Source: an uncultured SAR86 cluster bacterium (GTDB lineage Bacteria; Pseudomonadota; Gammaproteobacteria; Magnimaribacterales; D2472). From it: 64,000 bases of DNA. The stretch is taken from the NCBI GenBank assembly GCA_905181595.1, contig CAJIYI010000001.1, positions 649,938-713,937 on the forward strand, in the 5' to 3' direction. This document shows, in pieces, positions 26,112-34,460 of the stretch (position 1 is its first letter; every line of letters begins with the position of its first letter). The translations under genes and the position numbers were made by a program. The notes beneath the pieces are model-generated. The model saw only the letters and a program-made list of their open reading frames with translations, was not told where the DNA came from and made no database searches.

Positions 26112-27493
26112 ATAACTTAACTACAGCAAAAAGAAGTGGAATTAAATGGGGACCGTTCACCATGAGAATCCCATTTATCCATATTAAATTTAGAGCACCT
26201 GAATTCCTGCAAGGCCTAGTTATTTCTGGAGCCACAGCTTTTGCTGCTGCACCTCTAGCCATGAAGTTAGGCTTAACTTTTGAAGAGGCGATTGCATTAA
26301 GTATGGTTGCAGGCATTTTTATTTCCTCTGGTCCACTACTCTTTGGTGAGCCCATGGCCCCAGGCTGGGTAACTCCGGCTGTGCCAATAGTTATGGGTGC
26401 GCTTGCAGCAGCGGGTTATTATGGCGTACCTCAAGATGGTGCTTCATCTTGTATTGATGGGGTGTGTAAGTATCACCCTGAAGCTTTTCAGTTTATGGCA
26501 GCTATGTGTTTTGAGTTTACTGCCCTTATTTTGATATTAGGTTTAACTGGATGGGGAAAGCTCTTGGTTGAAAAAATTCCAAATGGTTTGAAAGCTGGGA
26601 TTATTTTAGGGGCAGCTCTTGCAGCCTTCTATCAAGTATTTTATAAAGATTTTGATGCTTATATGGTCCAACCTGTTTCAATGACCATTGCTATAGTTCT
26701 ATGTGTTATTACTACTTTTTCTAATCCCTTCAAGAGATTGGCTGCAAATAATAAATTTTTCGAGGTAGTTGGGTCACTGGGCCTACTTCCAGGCTTCCTT
26801 ATTGCTGGATTTGCTGCTTTTCTTCTTCAGGAAGTCACTTTTAATATTCAATGGGGCTTTCAAATTCCAGCTGTTGGCAGTTTGATTGAGAAAACTTCGC
26901 CACTGTTTATTGGATTGCCTACTGCTCAGATGTTTGTAGATGCATTGCCGCTTGTCATCATAGGGTACATGTTACTGTTTGGAGATCTAGTGACTGCAAC
27001 AGAAGTTTTAAAGGATGCTCAAAAACATCGTGATGATGAGCAGCTGCCGATTGATCTTAATAGATCTCATTTATCAGTAGGTATTAGAAATTTACTTGCA
27101 TCTATCATTAATCCATTCTTTCCAACCCAGGGTGCTCTATGGACTGGCGTTCATGTTGTTGTCGCTGATGCATGGAAGAAAGGACCGAAGCAAATGGAGT
27201 CTATTTTTGATGGTATTGGATCCTATTACTTGATGGGCATACCATTTTTATATTTCACACTTCCTTTCGTAACTTTGATGCAGCCGCTGATGGTAATGGC
27301 TCTTACTCTTACTTTAATCTTAACTGGGTTTGCTTGTGCATATATTGCTATGTCTATTCCAAAGAAAAACTCTGAAATGGCCACAGCTTTATTGATTGCT
27401 TTCTTTATAACTTTCTATAGTGCATGGGTTGGCTTGATTATTGGATTGTTGCTTTGTATTTTCGTTGACGGTTTCGACGAAGAGTCCGCATGA
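26108..27493 (+). CDS. integral membrane permease of the UraA/SulP-like superfamily
   Basis: A 461-residue protein with about 12 hydrophobic segments. Features such as EFLQGLVISGATAFAAAPLAM, IPNGLKAGIILGAALAAFYQVF, PAVGSLIEKTSPLFIGLPTAQM and a late FPTQGALWTGVHV recall the NCS2/SulP/UraA-type 7+7 transporter fold. The substrate could be a nucleobase, anion or organic acid; I cannot tell. It is coupled by ATGA to both the VWA gene before it and yadG after it. Confidence 0.62.
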   Translation: MNNLTTAKRSGIKWGPFTMRIPFIHIKFRAPEFLQGLVISGATAFAAAPLAMKLGLTFEEAIALSMVAGIFISSGPLLFGEPMAPGWVTPAVPIVMGALAAAGYYGVPQDGASSCIDGVCKYHPEAFQFMAAMCFEFTALILILGLTGWGKLLVEKIPNGLKAGIILGAALAAFYQVFYKDFDAYMVQPVSMTIAIVLCVITTFSNPFKRLAANNKFFEVVGSLGLLPGFLIAGFAAFLLQEVTFNIQWGFQIPAVGSLIEKTSPLFIGLPTAQMFVDALPLVIIGYMLLFGDLVTATEVLKDAQKHRDDEQLPIDLNRSHLSVGIRNLLASIINPFFPTQGALWTGVHVVVADAWKKGPKQMESIFDGIGSYYLMGIPFLYFTLPFVTLMQPLMVMALTLTLILTGFACAYIAMSIPKKNSEMATALLIAFFITFYSAWVGLIIGLLLCIFVDGFDEESA

Positions 27494-28413
27494 ATAAATT
27501 TGCCCTAGAGATTACTAATTTAAAAAAAACTTATGACTCAGGTGCTGTTGCCCTAAAGGGAATCAACCTTACGGTAGCCGAGGGTGATTTTTTTGCTTTG
27601 CTGGGTCCCAACGGAGCAGGGAAGTCATCTACGATTGGGATCATTGGCTCACTTGTTACAAAAACTGACGGCAAAGTTAAAATCTTTGACATAGATATAG
27701 ATAAAAATTTTCCAGAAGCCAAGAGAATGCTTGGTGTTGTATCTCAAGAAATAAACTTTAATAACTTTGAAAAAGTGATGGACATTGTCACCACTCAAGC
27801 TGGTTTCTATGGAATTCCATTGGGGCTAGCGAAAGAAAAAACTGAAACAGTCCTAAAGCGCCTGGGTTTATGGGATAAAAGAGATGAGCAAGCTAGAAAT
27901 TTATCAGGCGGATTTAAAAGAAGGCTTATGATTGCCAAGGCATTAATCCATGAGCCTAAATTACTCATTCTTGATGAGCCAACTGCTGGAGTAGACATAG
28001 AGCTAAGAAGAGAGATGTGGGATTTTTTAAGAGAAATTAATGAAGCTGGAACTACTATTATATTAACAACCCATTACTTAGAAGAAGCAGAGCAGCTATG
28101 TAAAAACATAGCAATTATTGATCATGGTGACCTGGTTGAAAATACCAGTATGAAAAATTTACTCAGTCGACTGGATGTTCAGGGATTTATTTTGGACGTT
28201 AATGAGCCTTTAGAAACAGCACCAGTAATTCCAAATTTTTTATTGGTCTTAGATGACCCATTGACTCTTAGCGTTGCCATTCAAAAAGATCAATCTATCA
28301 ATGAGCTGTTTCAGCATCTGTCTGAGCAAGGCATTCAAGTCAATTCTCTGAGAAACGAATCAAATAGGTTAGAAGAGATGTTTATTGAAATGGTTAAAAA
28401 GAGCTCATCATGA
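27490..28413 (+). CDS. yadG: ABC transporter ATP-binding protein
   Basis: A 307-residue ABC ATPase, highly similar along its length to E. coli YadG as I recall it. Walker A GPNGAGKS is at 39-46, the signature LSGGFKRRLMIAKALIHEPKLLILDEPTAGVDIELRR is intact, and the C-terminus ends with the YadG-like SEQGIQVNSLRNESNRLEEMF. It pairs with the YadH-like permease coupled by ATGA. The substrate of YadGH is not established. Confidence 0.93.
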   Translation: MNKFALEITNLKKTYDSGAVALKGINLTVAEGDFFALLGPNGAGKSSTIGIIGSLVTKTDGKVKIFDIDIDKNFPEAKRMLGVVSQEINFNNFEKVMDIVTTQAGFYGIPLGLAKEKTETVLKRLGLWDKRDEQARNLSGGFKRRLMIAKALIHEPKLLILDEPTAGVDIELRREMWDFLREINEAGTTIILTTHYLEEAEQLCKNIAIIDHGDLVENTSMKNLLSRLDVQGFILDVNEPLETAPVIPNFLLVLDDPLTLSVAIQKDQSINELFQHLSEQGIQVNSLRNESNRLEEMFIEMVKKSSS

Positions 28414-29189
28414 ATAGAAGAAGCGAAATACTTGTTGGTTTAACTACTCTTATTAGAAAGGAGATTAAGCGATTTTTAAGAATCTGGGTTCAAACTCTTG
28501 TTCCCCCAGCTGTAACCATGTCCTTGTACTTTGTTATTTTTGGATCATTGATAGGACCGCGAATAGGCTCCATGGATGGCTTAGACTACATACAATTTAT
28601 GATACCTGGGCTTATCATGATGTCGGTCATCACAAATTCATATGCGAATGTTGTCTCATCTTTTTACTCTGTAAAATTTCAGAAATCTATTGAGGAGTTG
28701 CTTGTTTCTCCAATGCCAAACTGGGCAATATTAGTTGGATTTGTGGCGGGTGGTGTATGTCGAGGTGTAATTATTGGCTTTGTAGTATTTTGCGTGAGCC
28801 TATTATTCTATCCAGCTTTTACTGTTGTTAATCCTGCGCTTACTATTACGGTTTTATTTTTAACAGCAATACTATTTTCATTAATGGGATTTATTAATGC
28901 GGTATTTGCTGATAGCTTCGATGATATTTCCATCATCCCAACTTTTGTATTAACCCCTTTAATTTATTTAGGTGGTGTGTTTTATTCTATTAATATTCTT
29001 CCAGATATTTGGAGAAATATATCGATGGCGAATCCAATGCTGTACGTTGTGAATACCTTTAGAGAGGGGATGCTTGGTGTCAGCGATGTGTCTATTCCAT
29101 TTGCGCTATCTATGATCGTTCTATTTATCGTTTTGCTCAGCTCAGCTTGTTTATACTTGCTCAACAAAGGAATTGGAATTCGACAGTGA
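28410..29189 (+). CDS. yadH: ABC-2 type transporter permease
   Basis: A 259-residue ABC-2 permease with six TM segments. RIWVQTLVPPAVTMSLYFVIFGSLIG, FMIPGLIMMSVITNSYANV, IEELLVSPMPNW and PTFVLTPLIYLGGVFYSI match E. coli YadH closely. It forms an exporter with YadG. The stop overlaps the GTG start of queF (GTGA at 29186-29189). Confidence 0.93.
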   Translation: MNRRSEILVGLTTLIRKEIKRFLRIWVQTLVPPAVTMSLYFVIFGSLIGPRIGSMDGLDYIQFMIPGLIMMSVITNSYANVVSSFYSVKFQKSIEELLVSPMPNWAILVGFVAGGVCRGVIIGFVVFCVSLLFYPAFTVVNPALTITVLFLTAILFSLMGFINAVFADSFDDISIIPTFVLTPLIYLGGVFYSINILPDIWRNISMANPMLYVVNTFREGMLGVSDVSIPFALSMIVLFIVLLSSACLYLLNKGIGIRQ

Positions 29190-29920
29190 ACTCTAAGCAT
29201 TTAGGCAAAGATACTCTATATCAGCTAGAAACTTATTCTCCTTCATTTTTAGATGCCGTTAAACGAAATTCCCCAAAGGAATCGGCAATATATTTTGGCC
29301 ATGATTACTGGAATGCTTATGAATTTTCATACCTAAACTCAAAGAGACAACCGGTATTGGAATCATTGGAAATTAAAATTCCCATGACGTCCATTCATAC
29401 CGTTGAATCTAAATCATTAAAATTGTATTTGGCATCATTCTTTAATAAAAAATTTAATGATCCTAAAAAAGCTTATGGTTTAATTGCCAAGGATCTTAGC
29501 AAGCTATTAAAGACAGATGTTTCTGTTAAGAAAAAAGTCCGCTACCAAAATGCACCCAAGTCTATTTTGTTAAATAAGAGTGTGAAAAAGATACCTAAAA
29601 ATAAAGTCATAAAGTTTGAAGGGTTTAGATCAATCTGCCCCGTTACTTCTCAGCCGGACTGGGCAAATATCTATTTCTATTCCACCAGTAACGCTATAGA
29701 GCCAAAGCCGCTCCTTAAACTCCTCAAGTCTTATAGAACTCGTGGAGACTTTCACGAAGCCTGCATTGAATCTATATTCTTCTCTATGATCGATGACTTG
29801 GATTTAGAAGATTTGACTGTCTATGGTCGATTCCTAAGAAGAGGGGGGATAGACATCAATCCCATAAGATCGATGTCTCGAAAAATACTTTTTCAAAATT
29901 TTAGGGACAGCATTCAGTAA
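29186..29920 (+). CDS. queF: NADPH-dependent 7-cyano-7-deazaguanine reductase
   Basis: A long-form (YqcD-type) QueF of 244 residues. I start at GTG 29186, giving VNSKHLGKDTLYQLETYSP, which aligns with the E. coli N-terminus (LGKSTDYRDTY); the open frame upstream to 29147 lies within yadH. HDYWNAYEFSYLNSKRQP, VESKSLKLYLASF, FRSICPVTSQPDW with catalytic Cys151, and FHEACIESIF plus GRFLRRGGIDINPIRS are all present. It reduces preQ0 to preQ1 for queuosine tRNA modification. It is coupled to yadH by a four-base overlap. Confidence 0.95.
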   Translation: MNSKHLGKDTLYQLETYSPSFLDAVKRNSPKESAIYFGHDYWNAYEFSYLNSKRQPVLESLEIKIPMTSIHTVESKSLKLYLASFFNKKFNDPKKAYGLIAKDLSKLLKTDVSVKKKVRYQNAPKSILLNKSVKKIPKNKVIKFEGFRSICPVTSQPDWANIYFYSTSNAIEPKPLLKLLKSYRTRGDFHEACIESIFFSMIDDLDLEDLTVYGRFLRRGGIDINPIRSMSRKILFQNFRDSIQ

Positions 29921-29946
29921 CTAAAAAATCAAATACTTTATAAGAT

Positions 29947-30390
29947 TTAAAGTGATCCTAGGTATGTATCAAGCCTTTCCTTGTTAGTTACAAATCCAGC
30001 TTTCACAGACGCTACTTTTGCTTGAATAGCATCCATATTTGATAACGATCCACCCACTTGGATTACACCAACCATTGCCATCATTGAGTGAGGAGTGCAC
30101 TGATAAACATACACACCTTCTTTATTAACCGTCACAGTGACGTCTTGGCTCATGGCACCATTCCAGGCGTTAGCGCCTTCTGGGATCATTCCCTCGATCG
30201 AGGCTGAGTTATGAGCCATATCGGTTGCTTTAAAAGTAACGGTATCTCCAACAGCTGCTTTGACTACTGCAGGCTCGAATACCATAAATCCTTCTACTCC
30301 GCTGTTCAACATTTTAACCTCATGATTAGCAGCCGAAGTAAATACACCAAAGACAGAAAGAGATAGCGCTAAAAATGTTCTAAATTTCAT
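29947..30390 (-). CDS. pseudoazurin-like blue copper protein
   Basis: A 147-residue periplasmic cupredoxin with signal peptide (MKFRTFLALSLSVFGVFTSA). All four type 1 copper ligands are in the pseudoazurin spacing: His60 (MAHNSAS), Cys98, His101 and Met106 in QCTPHSMMAM. Pseudoazurins carry electrons, classically to nitrite or nitrous oxide reductases, but no denitrification gene is in the window. The segment after the ligand loop ends in a helical tail of about 30 residues, as in the family. The promoter region at 30391-30538 is very AT-rich with a palindrome AGATAATTATCT at 30470-30481. Confidence 0.93.
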   Translation of the reverse strand: MKFRTFLALSLSVFGVFTSAANHEVKMLNSGVEGFMVFEPAVVKAAVGDTVTFKATDMAHNSASIEGMIPEGANAWNGAMSQDVTVTVNKEGVYVYQCTPHSMMAMVGVIQVGGSLSNMDAIQAKVASVKAGFVTNKERLDTYLGSL

Positions 30391-30538
30391 TGTTGATTCC
30401 TATTAAAGATTTAAAAATGATATTATGCATACTTATAATTAATTATCAATATTTTATATATTGTATATAAGATAATTATCTGAAATAAATAAGAAATCGG
30501 AACCCTCTATGTATATTTGTTTTGTATAATTCATTCTC

Positions 30539-30626
30539 GGAAGAGTGTCTGAGTGGTTTAAGGTGCTTGCTTGGAAAGTAAGTGTGGGGTAACCCACCGT
30601 AGGTTCGAATCCTATCTCTTCCGCCA
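30539..30626 (+). tRNA. tRNA-Ser (anticodon GGA)
   Basis: The acceptor stem GGAAGAG pairs with CTCTTCC at 30616-30622, the discriminator is G, and CCA is encoded. The anticodon arm CTTGCTTGGAAAGTAAG gives GGA, and a long class II variable arm (GTGGGGTAACCCAC) is present. A TATAAT box at 30525-30530 lies just upstream. Confidence 0.97.
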
Positions 30627-30699
30627 CTATTGGTTTATAAATTTTCTACCTTGATCATTTCACACAACCTAGATAAACTTAAAATTTAGCTACCACACA

Positions 30700-30987
30700 A
30701 TGAAGAAATTTTTTAACGACATAGCCGATGCTTTGAACATGCTAGCCGGCATTGAAAGCGCATTAAATATTACCGACTTTAGCCCAAACGAGCTTAAGGT
30801 TTTTTATACAATCATATCAAATGAAGCTAAGTCAGGAAGCCATTGCAATATTACCGATGTAGTGCAGTCATCCGGAATGTCACGATCAACTGTCTATAAA
30901 ACACTTCGAAAACTTTCAGGTGAGGGCATCATTGCTTTGGATCAATCTCCTGATGACAAACGGGAATACTTAATCAGTTTTTCTTAA
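30700..30987 (+). CDS. MarR-like winged-helix regulator
   Basis: A 95-residue protein consisting mostly of a winged helix: FSPNELKVFYTIISNEA, then helix-turn-helix CNITDVVQSSGMSRSTVYKTLRKLSGEGIIALDQSPDDKREY with the wing. It is shorter than full MarR proteins (about 140 residues) and has only a short N-terminal helix for dimerisation. It lies 14 bases before a membrane protein gene on the same strand and may regulate it. The ligand is unknown. Confidence 0.72.
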   Translation: MKKFFNDIADALNMLAGIESALNITDFSPNELKVFYTIISNEAKSGSHCNITDVVQSSGMSRSTVYKTLRKLSGEGIIALDQSPDDKREYLISFS

Positions 30988-31001
30988 AGACCACATAAAG
31001 C

Positions 31002-31571
31002 TTGAAAAATTTTTTTACACTCTCCTTGACTACTTTTGTCTTTTCTTCAGCTCTTTGGATTATTTGGTATTTTTTTGTTGTTCAGATAGAAGGAAACCCT
31101 AACTGGCTAGGAAGTTTATTTTACTTGCCGCATGCAGCTAGGGTCTTATGTGTAGTATATTTTGGCTGGAAGGCTATTCCAGCCCTATTTCTTGCCGAGC
31201 TTTGGGGCCCAAACTTTAGTCTTTTAGATATCGAAAGCCTGATCAATGTCATACCAGGATTGTTAAGCGTACTTTCAGTTCCATTGGCATTGCAGACTCT
31301 GTATTGGTTTGGTTTCCCTTTAGGCAATACTTCTGGAAGCCCATTAAACAAAAGAAATTATAAACATATTGCCTTGATAACTATGATCTCAGCAATATAC
31401 AACTCTCTATTCGTTAATCTCGTACTTACAAAGTTTTCTATGGGCTCAAGTGAGATAGGTATAGATCAAATCGTTAGATTTTTTGTCGGTGACATGCTTG
31501 GCACAACAATAGTCTTGGCGTTCTTAGTGCTAAGTTTAAGGCCACTTTTAAAATCACGGAAAGTTAACTAG
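31002..31571 (+). CDS. MASE1-like integral membrane protein (TTG start)
   Basis: A 189-residue protein with about five hydrophobic segments. FYLPHAARVLCVVYFGWKAIPALFLAELWGP recalls the N-terminal core of MASE1 sensor domains, but no signalling domain follows. The only reasonable start is TTG 31002, since the first in-frame ATG is far inside. It follows the winged-helix gene closely and overlaps the convergent DUF885 gene by eight bases. Function unknown; it could be a stand-alone sensor or transporter-like protein. Confidence 0.55.
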   Translation: MKNFFTLSLTTFVFSSALWIIWYFFVVQIEGNPNWLGSLFYLPHAARVLCVVYFGWKAIPALFLAELWGPNFSLLDIESLINVIPGLLSVLSVPLALQTLYWFGFPLGNTSGSPLNKRNYKHIALITMISAIYNSLFVNLVLTKFSMGSSEIGIDQIVRFFVGDMLGTTIVLAFLVLSLRPLLKSRKVN

Positions 31572-33381
31572 TTGCAATCCACTCATCAATAATATCTTCC
31601 AAGATAAAGAGGGGGACAATGCCTTGATCTAAGACGACGGTATGAAATTTTCTTATATCAAATTTTTCACCCAATGCATCCTGAGCTTTCTTTCTTAGCT
31701 CTAGTATTTTTAACATACCCATTTTGTAACTAGTCGCCTGTCCTGGCCAGACTATGTATCGCTCGATCTCAACTCTTACTTCTGTATCAGACATTCCAGT
31801 CGTTTTTTTCATGTAAGCCATTGCTTCTTCTCTGGTCCATCGCTTGTAATGCATTCCGGTATCAACAACCAATCTATTGGCTCTAAACATTTCACTTTGA
31901 AGCACTCCAAGTTCGTCATAGAGATTTTTTGTCATACCAACCTCAACAGCAAGTTGTTCAGAATACAGGGCCCATCCTTCTGTAAAAGCAGAGGTTCTGT
32001 AACCCATTTTTCTATAAAGAGTTAAATCTTCATTTTCTTGGTTTAATGCAATTTGAAAGTGATGACCTGGTACTGCTTCGTGAAAGGTCAGTGTTCTCAT
32101 GCCAAAGGTAGGAGTTTGCTTAATGTCATAAAGATTTGCATAAAACACTCCTGGACGCGAACCGTCTAGGGCAGGGGCTTGATAGTATCCTCCTGCGGCA
32201 GTTTGTTCTGAGTATTCAGGTATTGCTCTTACTTCTACCGGGCTTACTGGAAATCTTGCAAAGTATGGCCTAACGTCTTCTTCGGCTTCTTTAACCATCT
32301 GATTATAGTCTGCAACAACAATCTCTTTTCTGTCGGGCGTATCAGGGTATAAGAAATCTGGATTCTCATTCAGATCATTCATCATTTCTCCAACAGGCTT
32401 ATTAACTTGATAGCCAAGCTGAAGAAAAATTTCTTTCATTCTTGCGCCAATGCGATCAACCTCTGAGAGTCCTATTTGATGGATCTCTTCGGCGCTGTAA
32501 TCGGTGGTTGTATAGGATCTTAGTCTTGCTTCATAAAATGCATCACCATTTGGTAAAGACCAAACTCCATGATTCGTATTTGCATATTCATAATTCGATT
32601 CAAAAAAACCTAAGATAGATTTAAATCCTGATTTCACATCCGATGCAATGACAGCGCTTAATGCAGTTTTTAGTTCTTCAGATTTTTGTTCATCAATATC
32701 CAATGCATCCACTTTTCTTGCAAAGACTTGCATCAAAGGATTGTCTGAATCCTCATAAGCAATTAACTCTTTAAGTTGAGTGATCACATGATCAAACACA
32801 TATTTGGGGGCAAAGATGCCTAATTTTTTCTGTTCTTCTAACCAAATTAAATTTGCATTCAATGACTCATCGAACTTCTCAACTCTTTTGATGTAATCAG
32901 ATGCTTCTCTCAGATTTCTGACTGGGTGCGTATCGGTCATAAACTCAACAAGGCCCAGGTGATTCCCACCAATTTGATTAAACGGGTATGAATGATATCT
33001 AAAGTTTTCAAACTCATTGATATTGTTCTCAGTGTCAAAGATAGCAATCTTTTGAGTTACCTTTTGTATGTCTGTTAATTTTGAAGAATCGTACCTCTTT
33101 AGCATTGATAGATGATCTAAACTGTCTTGATAATCCTCATCACCATCTTCTAAGGTTCTGATGGATAATTTTTGGTTATGCTTCAAGACAGCATTATATT
33201 TATCAAATATTCCTATGTACGTCATAAACTCTGGAGAATCTAAAAGACCCATTGTTAATTCCTTAGCGAGATAGTGATCAATAGAGTAGGGTTTCATTGC
33301 AAATAAATTAATCATGTAAAGTGAAACGATGGCTAGGCCTAAAAGAATTGTGTAGCCGATATATTTAAGTGTTTTCACCAT
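31564..33381 (-). CDS. DUF885 family putative metallopeptidase
   Basis: A 605-residue protein with one N-terminal TM/signal anchor (IGYTILLGLAIVSLYMINLF). The motif FHEAVPGHHFQ contains a zinc-binding HExxxxHH arrangement starting at His434, and a downstream TEGWALYSEQLA supplies the glutamate ligand. The family resembles M32-like carboxypeptidases, with peptidase activity inferred for most members. It would sit on the periplasmic face and degrade peptides, consistent with the other peptidases here. Confidence 0.85.
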   Translation of the reverse strand: MVKTLKYIGYTILLGLAIVSLYMINLFAMKPYSIDHYLAKELTMGLLDSPEFMTYIGIFDKYNAVLKHNQKLSIRTLEDGDEDYQDSLDHLSMLKRYDSSKLTDIQKVTQKIAIFDTENNINEFENFRYHSYPFNQIGGNHLGLVEFMTDTHPVRNLREASDYIKRVEKFDESLNANLIWLEEQKKLGIFAPKYVFDHVITQLKELIAYEDSDNPLMQVFARKVDALDIDEQKSEELKTALSAVIASDVKSGFKSILGFFESNYEYANTNHGVWSLPNGDAFYEARLRSYTTTDYSAEEIHQIGLSEVDRIGARMKEIFLQLGYQVNKPVGEMMNDLNENPDFLYPDTPDRKEIVVADYNQMVKEAEEDVRPYFARFPVSPVEVRAIPEYSEQTAAGGYYQAPALDGSRPGVFYANLYDIKQTPTFGMRTLTFHEAVPGHHFQIALNQENEDLTLYRKMGYRTSAFTEGWALYSEQLAVEVGMTKNLYDELGVLQSEMFRANRLVVDTGMHYKRWTREEAMAYMKKTTGMSDTEVRVEIERYIVWPGQATSYKMGMLKILELRKKAQDALGEKFDIRKFHTVVLDQGIVPLFILEDIIDEWIATS

Positions 33382-33449
33382 GATGATGTTCTCCTGAGAT
33401 TCTAATGATTAAGGTTTATTTATACTAACATTTAAGGTTTAATTTATAA

Positions 33450-33863
33450 ATGATCAAGCCATTCCATTTAGCCATTCCAGTTGCAGATTTAACCAAAGCG
33501 ACTATTTTTTATGAATCTGTGCTCGGTTGTTCTCGAGGAAGGGAAGATGAGCATTGGATAGACTTTAATTTATACGGACATCAATTGGTTTGCCATCTCT
33601 CAAACTCAGCTACTGTACAAATAAGCAATCAAGTGGATGGTGATAATATTCCAGTACCTCACTTTGGCGTGATACTTGATTTTCAAGAGTTTGATGCTTT
33701 AGCCGAAAGGCTAAGAAATAACAATCAGGAATTTATCGTTGAACCCCGCACTCGATTTAAGGGGGAGGCTGGCGAGCAAAGAACCATGTTTATATGCGAT
33801 CCTAGCAATAATGCGATTGAATTTAAGGCTTTTGCAAATCTTGATACTTTATTTAAACCTTAA
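33450..33863 (+). CDS. VOC-superfamily protein
   Basis: A 137-residue vicinal-oxygen-chelate protein: FHLAIPVADLTKATIFYESVLGCSRGR, WIDFNLYGHQLVCHL and the late FICDPSNNAIEFKAF. Candidate metal ligands are His7, His53-type and the C-terminal Glu. It could be a dioxygenase, glyoxalase-like or resistance protein; the substrate is unknown. It has no close partner gene; a short gap separates it from the SOS-box promoter. Confidence 0.78.
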   Translation: MIKPFHLAIPVADLTKATIFYESVLGCSRGREDEHWIDFNLYGHQLVCHLSNSATVQISNQVDGDNIPVPHFGVILDFQEFDALAERLRNNNQEFIVEPRTRFKGEAGEQRTMFICDPSNNAIEFKAFANLDTLFKP

Positions 33864-33908
33864 TAAATCCCTCAGTTACAGCGTTTAACCGTTGCTTGCC
33901 TTATTGAG

Positions 33909-33937
33909 TTGACAATTTAACTCGTTTATTATTTAAT
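33909..33937 (+). promoter_or_regulatory. sigma70 promoter of the SOS-box gene
   Basis: A perfect -35 TTGACA at 33909-33914 is followed, after a 17-base spacer, by TTTAAT at 33932-33937 as the -10. Transcription would begin about 33943-33945, inside the LexA site, so a bound repressor would block it. This is one of the best promoters in the window. Confidence 0.72.
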
Positions 33938-33956
33938 ACTGTACATACATACAGTA
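33937..33956. promoter_or_regulatory. LexA binding site (SOS box)
   Basis: TACTGTACATACATACAGTA has the gammaproteobacterial LexA pattern CTGT-N8-ACAG (33939-33954) with the flanking TA/TA of the E. coli consensus. It sits directly at the end of the -10 box and 12 bases before the ATG at 33969, an ideal repressor position. I found no second copy in the intergenic regions I read. Confidence 0.8.
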
Positions 33957-33968
33957 AAATATGAAATT

Positions 33969-34202
33969 ATGAATAACTTAGTAAATATAAATCAGTCAGA
34001 TCCAATCTTCGAGGAATTCGAAGCTTTTGTAGATAAGAATGCAGGAATCAAAACAATTGCATTTAAATACTTTGGAGCTGATGTAGAAAAGGCAACCGAA
34101 TACCTGGCATTAGAAATGAATGAAGATGCTCCTAGCTCTCTCAGTCAAGTCATTCCTGTTATGCAGCCAGCAGAGTATTATCAACCAGAATTGTTGCATT
34201 AG
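33969..34202 (+). CDS. small acidic protein of unknown function, probably SOS-induced
   Basis: A 77-residue soluble, acidic protein (FEEFEAFVDKNAGIKTIAFKYFGADVEKATEYLALEMNED) with a predicted helical first part and a proline-rich tail (VIPVMQPAEYYQPELLH). I do not recognise a family. It has no TM segment, so it is not a TisB-type toxin, and it is shorter than SulA. An ATG at 33961 opens only a four-codon frame, so 33969 is the start; the ribosome site is weak. The perfect -35 and near-consensus SOS box directly upstream are strong evidence that it is a real, DNA-damage-controlled gene. Division inhibitor or replication/mutagenesis accessory are guesses. Confidence 0.65.
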   Translation: MNNLVNINQSDPIFEEFEAFVDKNAGIKTIAFKYFGADVEKATEYLALEMNEDAPSSLSQVIPVMQPAEYYQPELLH

Positions 34203-34356
34203 CAGAGAAGAATACTCTTAGACTTTTCTTCTAAGAATTTCTATATATACTTTTAATAAGTTGTCGCATATTTAAATTTCCAAGGGGGTTTCAATATGCT
34301 TGTTTTAATACCCTTATCTCAGGAGGTGATCTTATTAGTATTTACAAAACATTAGA

Positions 34357-34460
34357 AAACAGAGGGCTTGCCTTTTGACAAGAGGTAAAACTCTGAATTC
34401 GCCTACCAGACTTATATAACTTTGGTAGTTAGAAGCCTCCTTCGGGAGGCTTCTTTTTTT
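34357..34460 (+). ncRNA. candidate structured RNA ending in an intrinsic terminator
   Basis: Three consecutive hairpins are visible: CAGAG...CTCTG with inner CTTG/CAAG, CTACCA...TGGTAG, and the terminator stem. The compact order of stems with a terminator is typical of small RNAs or transcription-attenuating leaders. No promoter directly in front is convincing, and no covariance evidence is available, so this is a structural candidate only. Confidence 0.35.
34431..34460 (+). terminator. Rho-independent terminator
   Basis: A perfect 10-bp stem AGAAGCCTCC / GGAGGCTTCT with the stable TTCG tetraloop is followed by a run of T. It lies 229 bases after the SOS-box gene and 92 bases before the EamA gene. 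Confidence 0.93.

Noticed and set aside
34203..34240. CTTAGA/TCTAAG hairpin as the terminator of the SOS gene
   Set aside because: The stem is short, AT-rich and lacks a T-run.
34321..34331. AGGAGGTGATC as a fragment of a 16S rRNA gene (minus strand)
   Set aside because: Only 11 bases match; no other rRNA sequence flanks it.
34375..34419. TTGACA at 34375-34380 with TATATA at 34414-34419 as a promoter for EamA
   Set aside because: The spacing is 33 bases, much too long for a sigma70 promoter.
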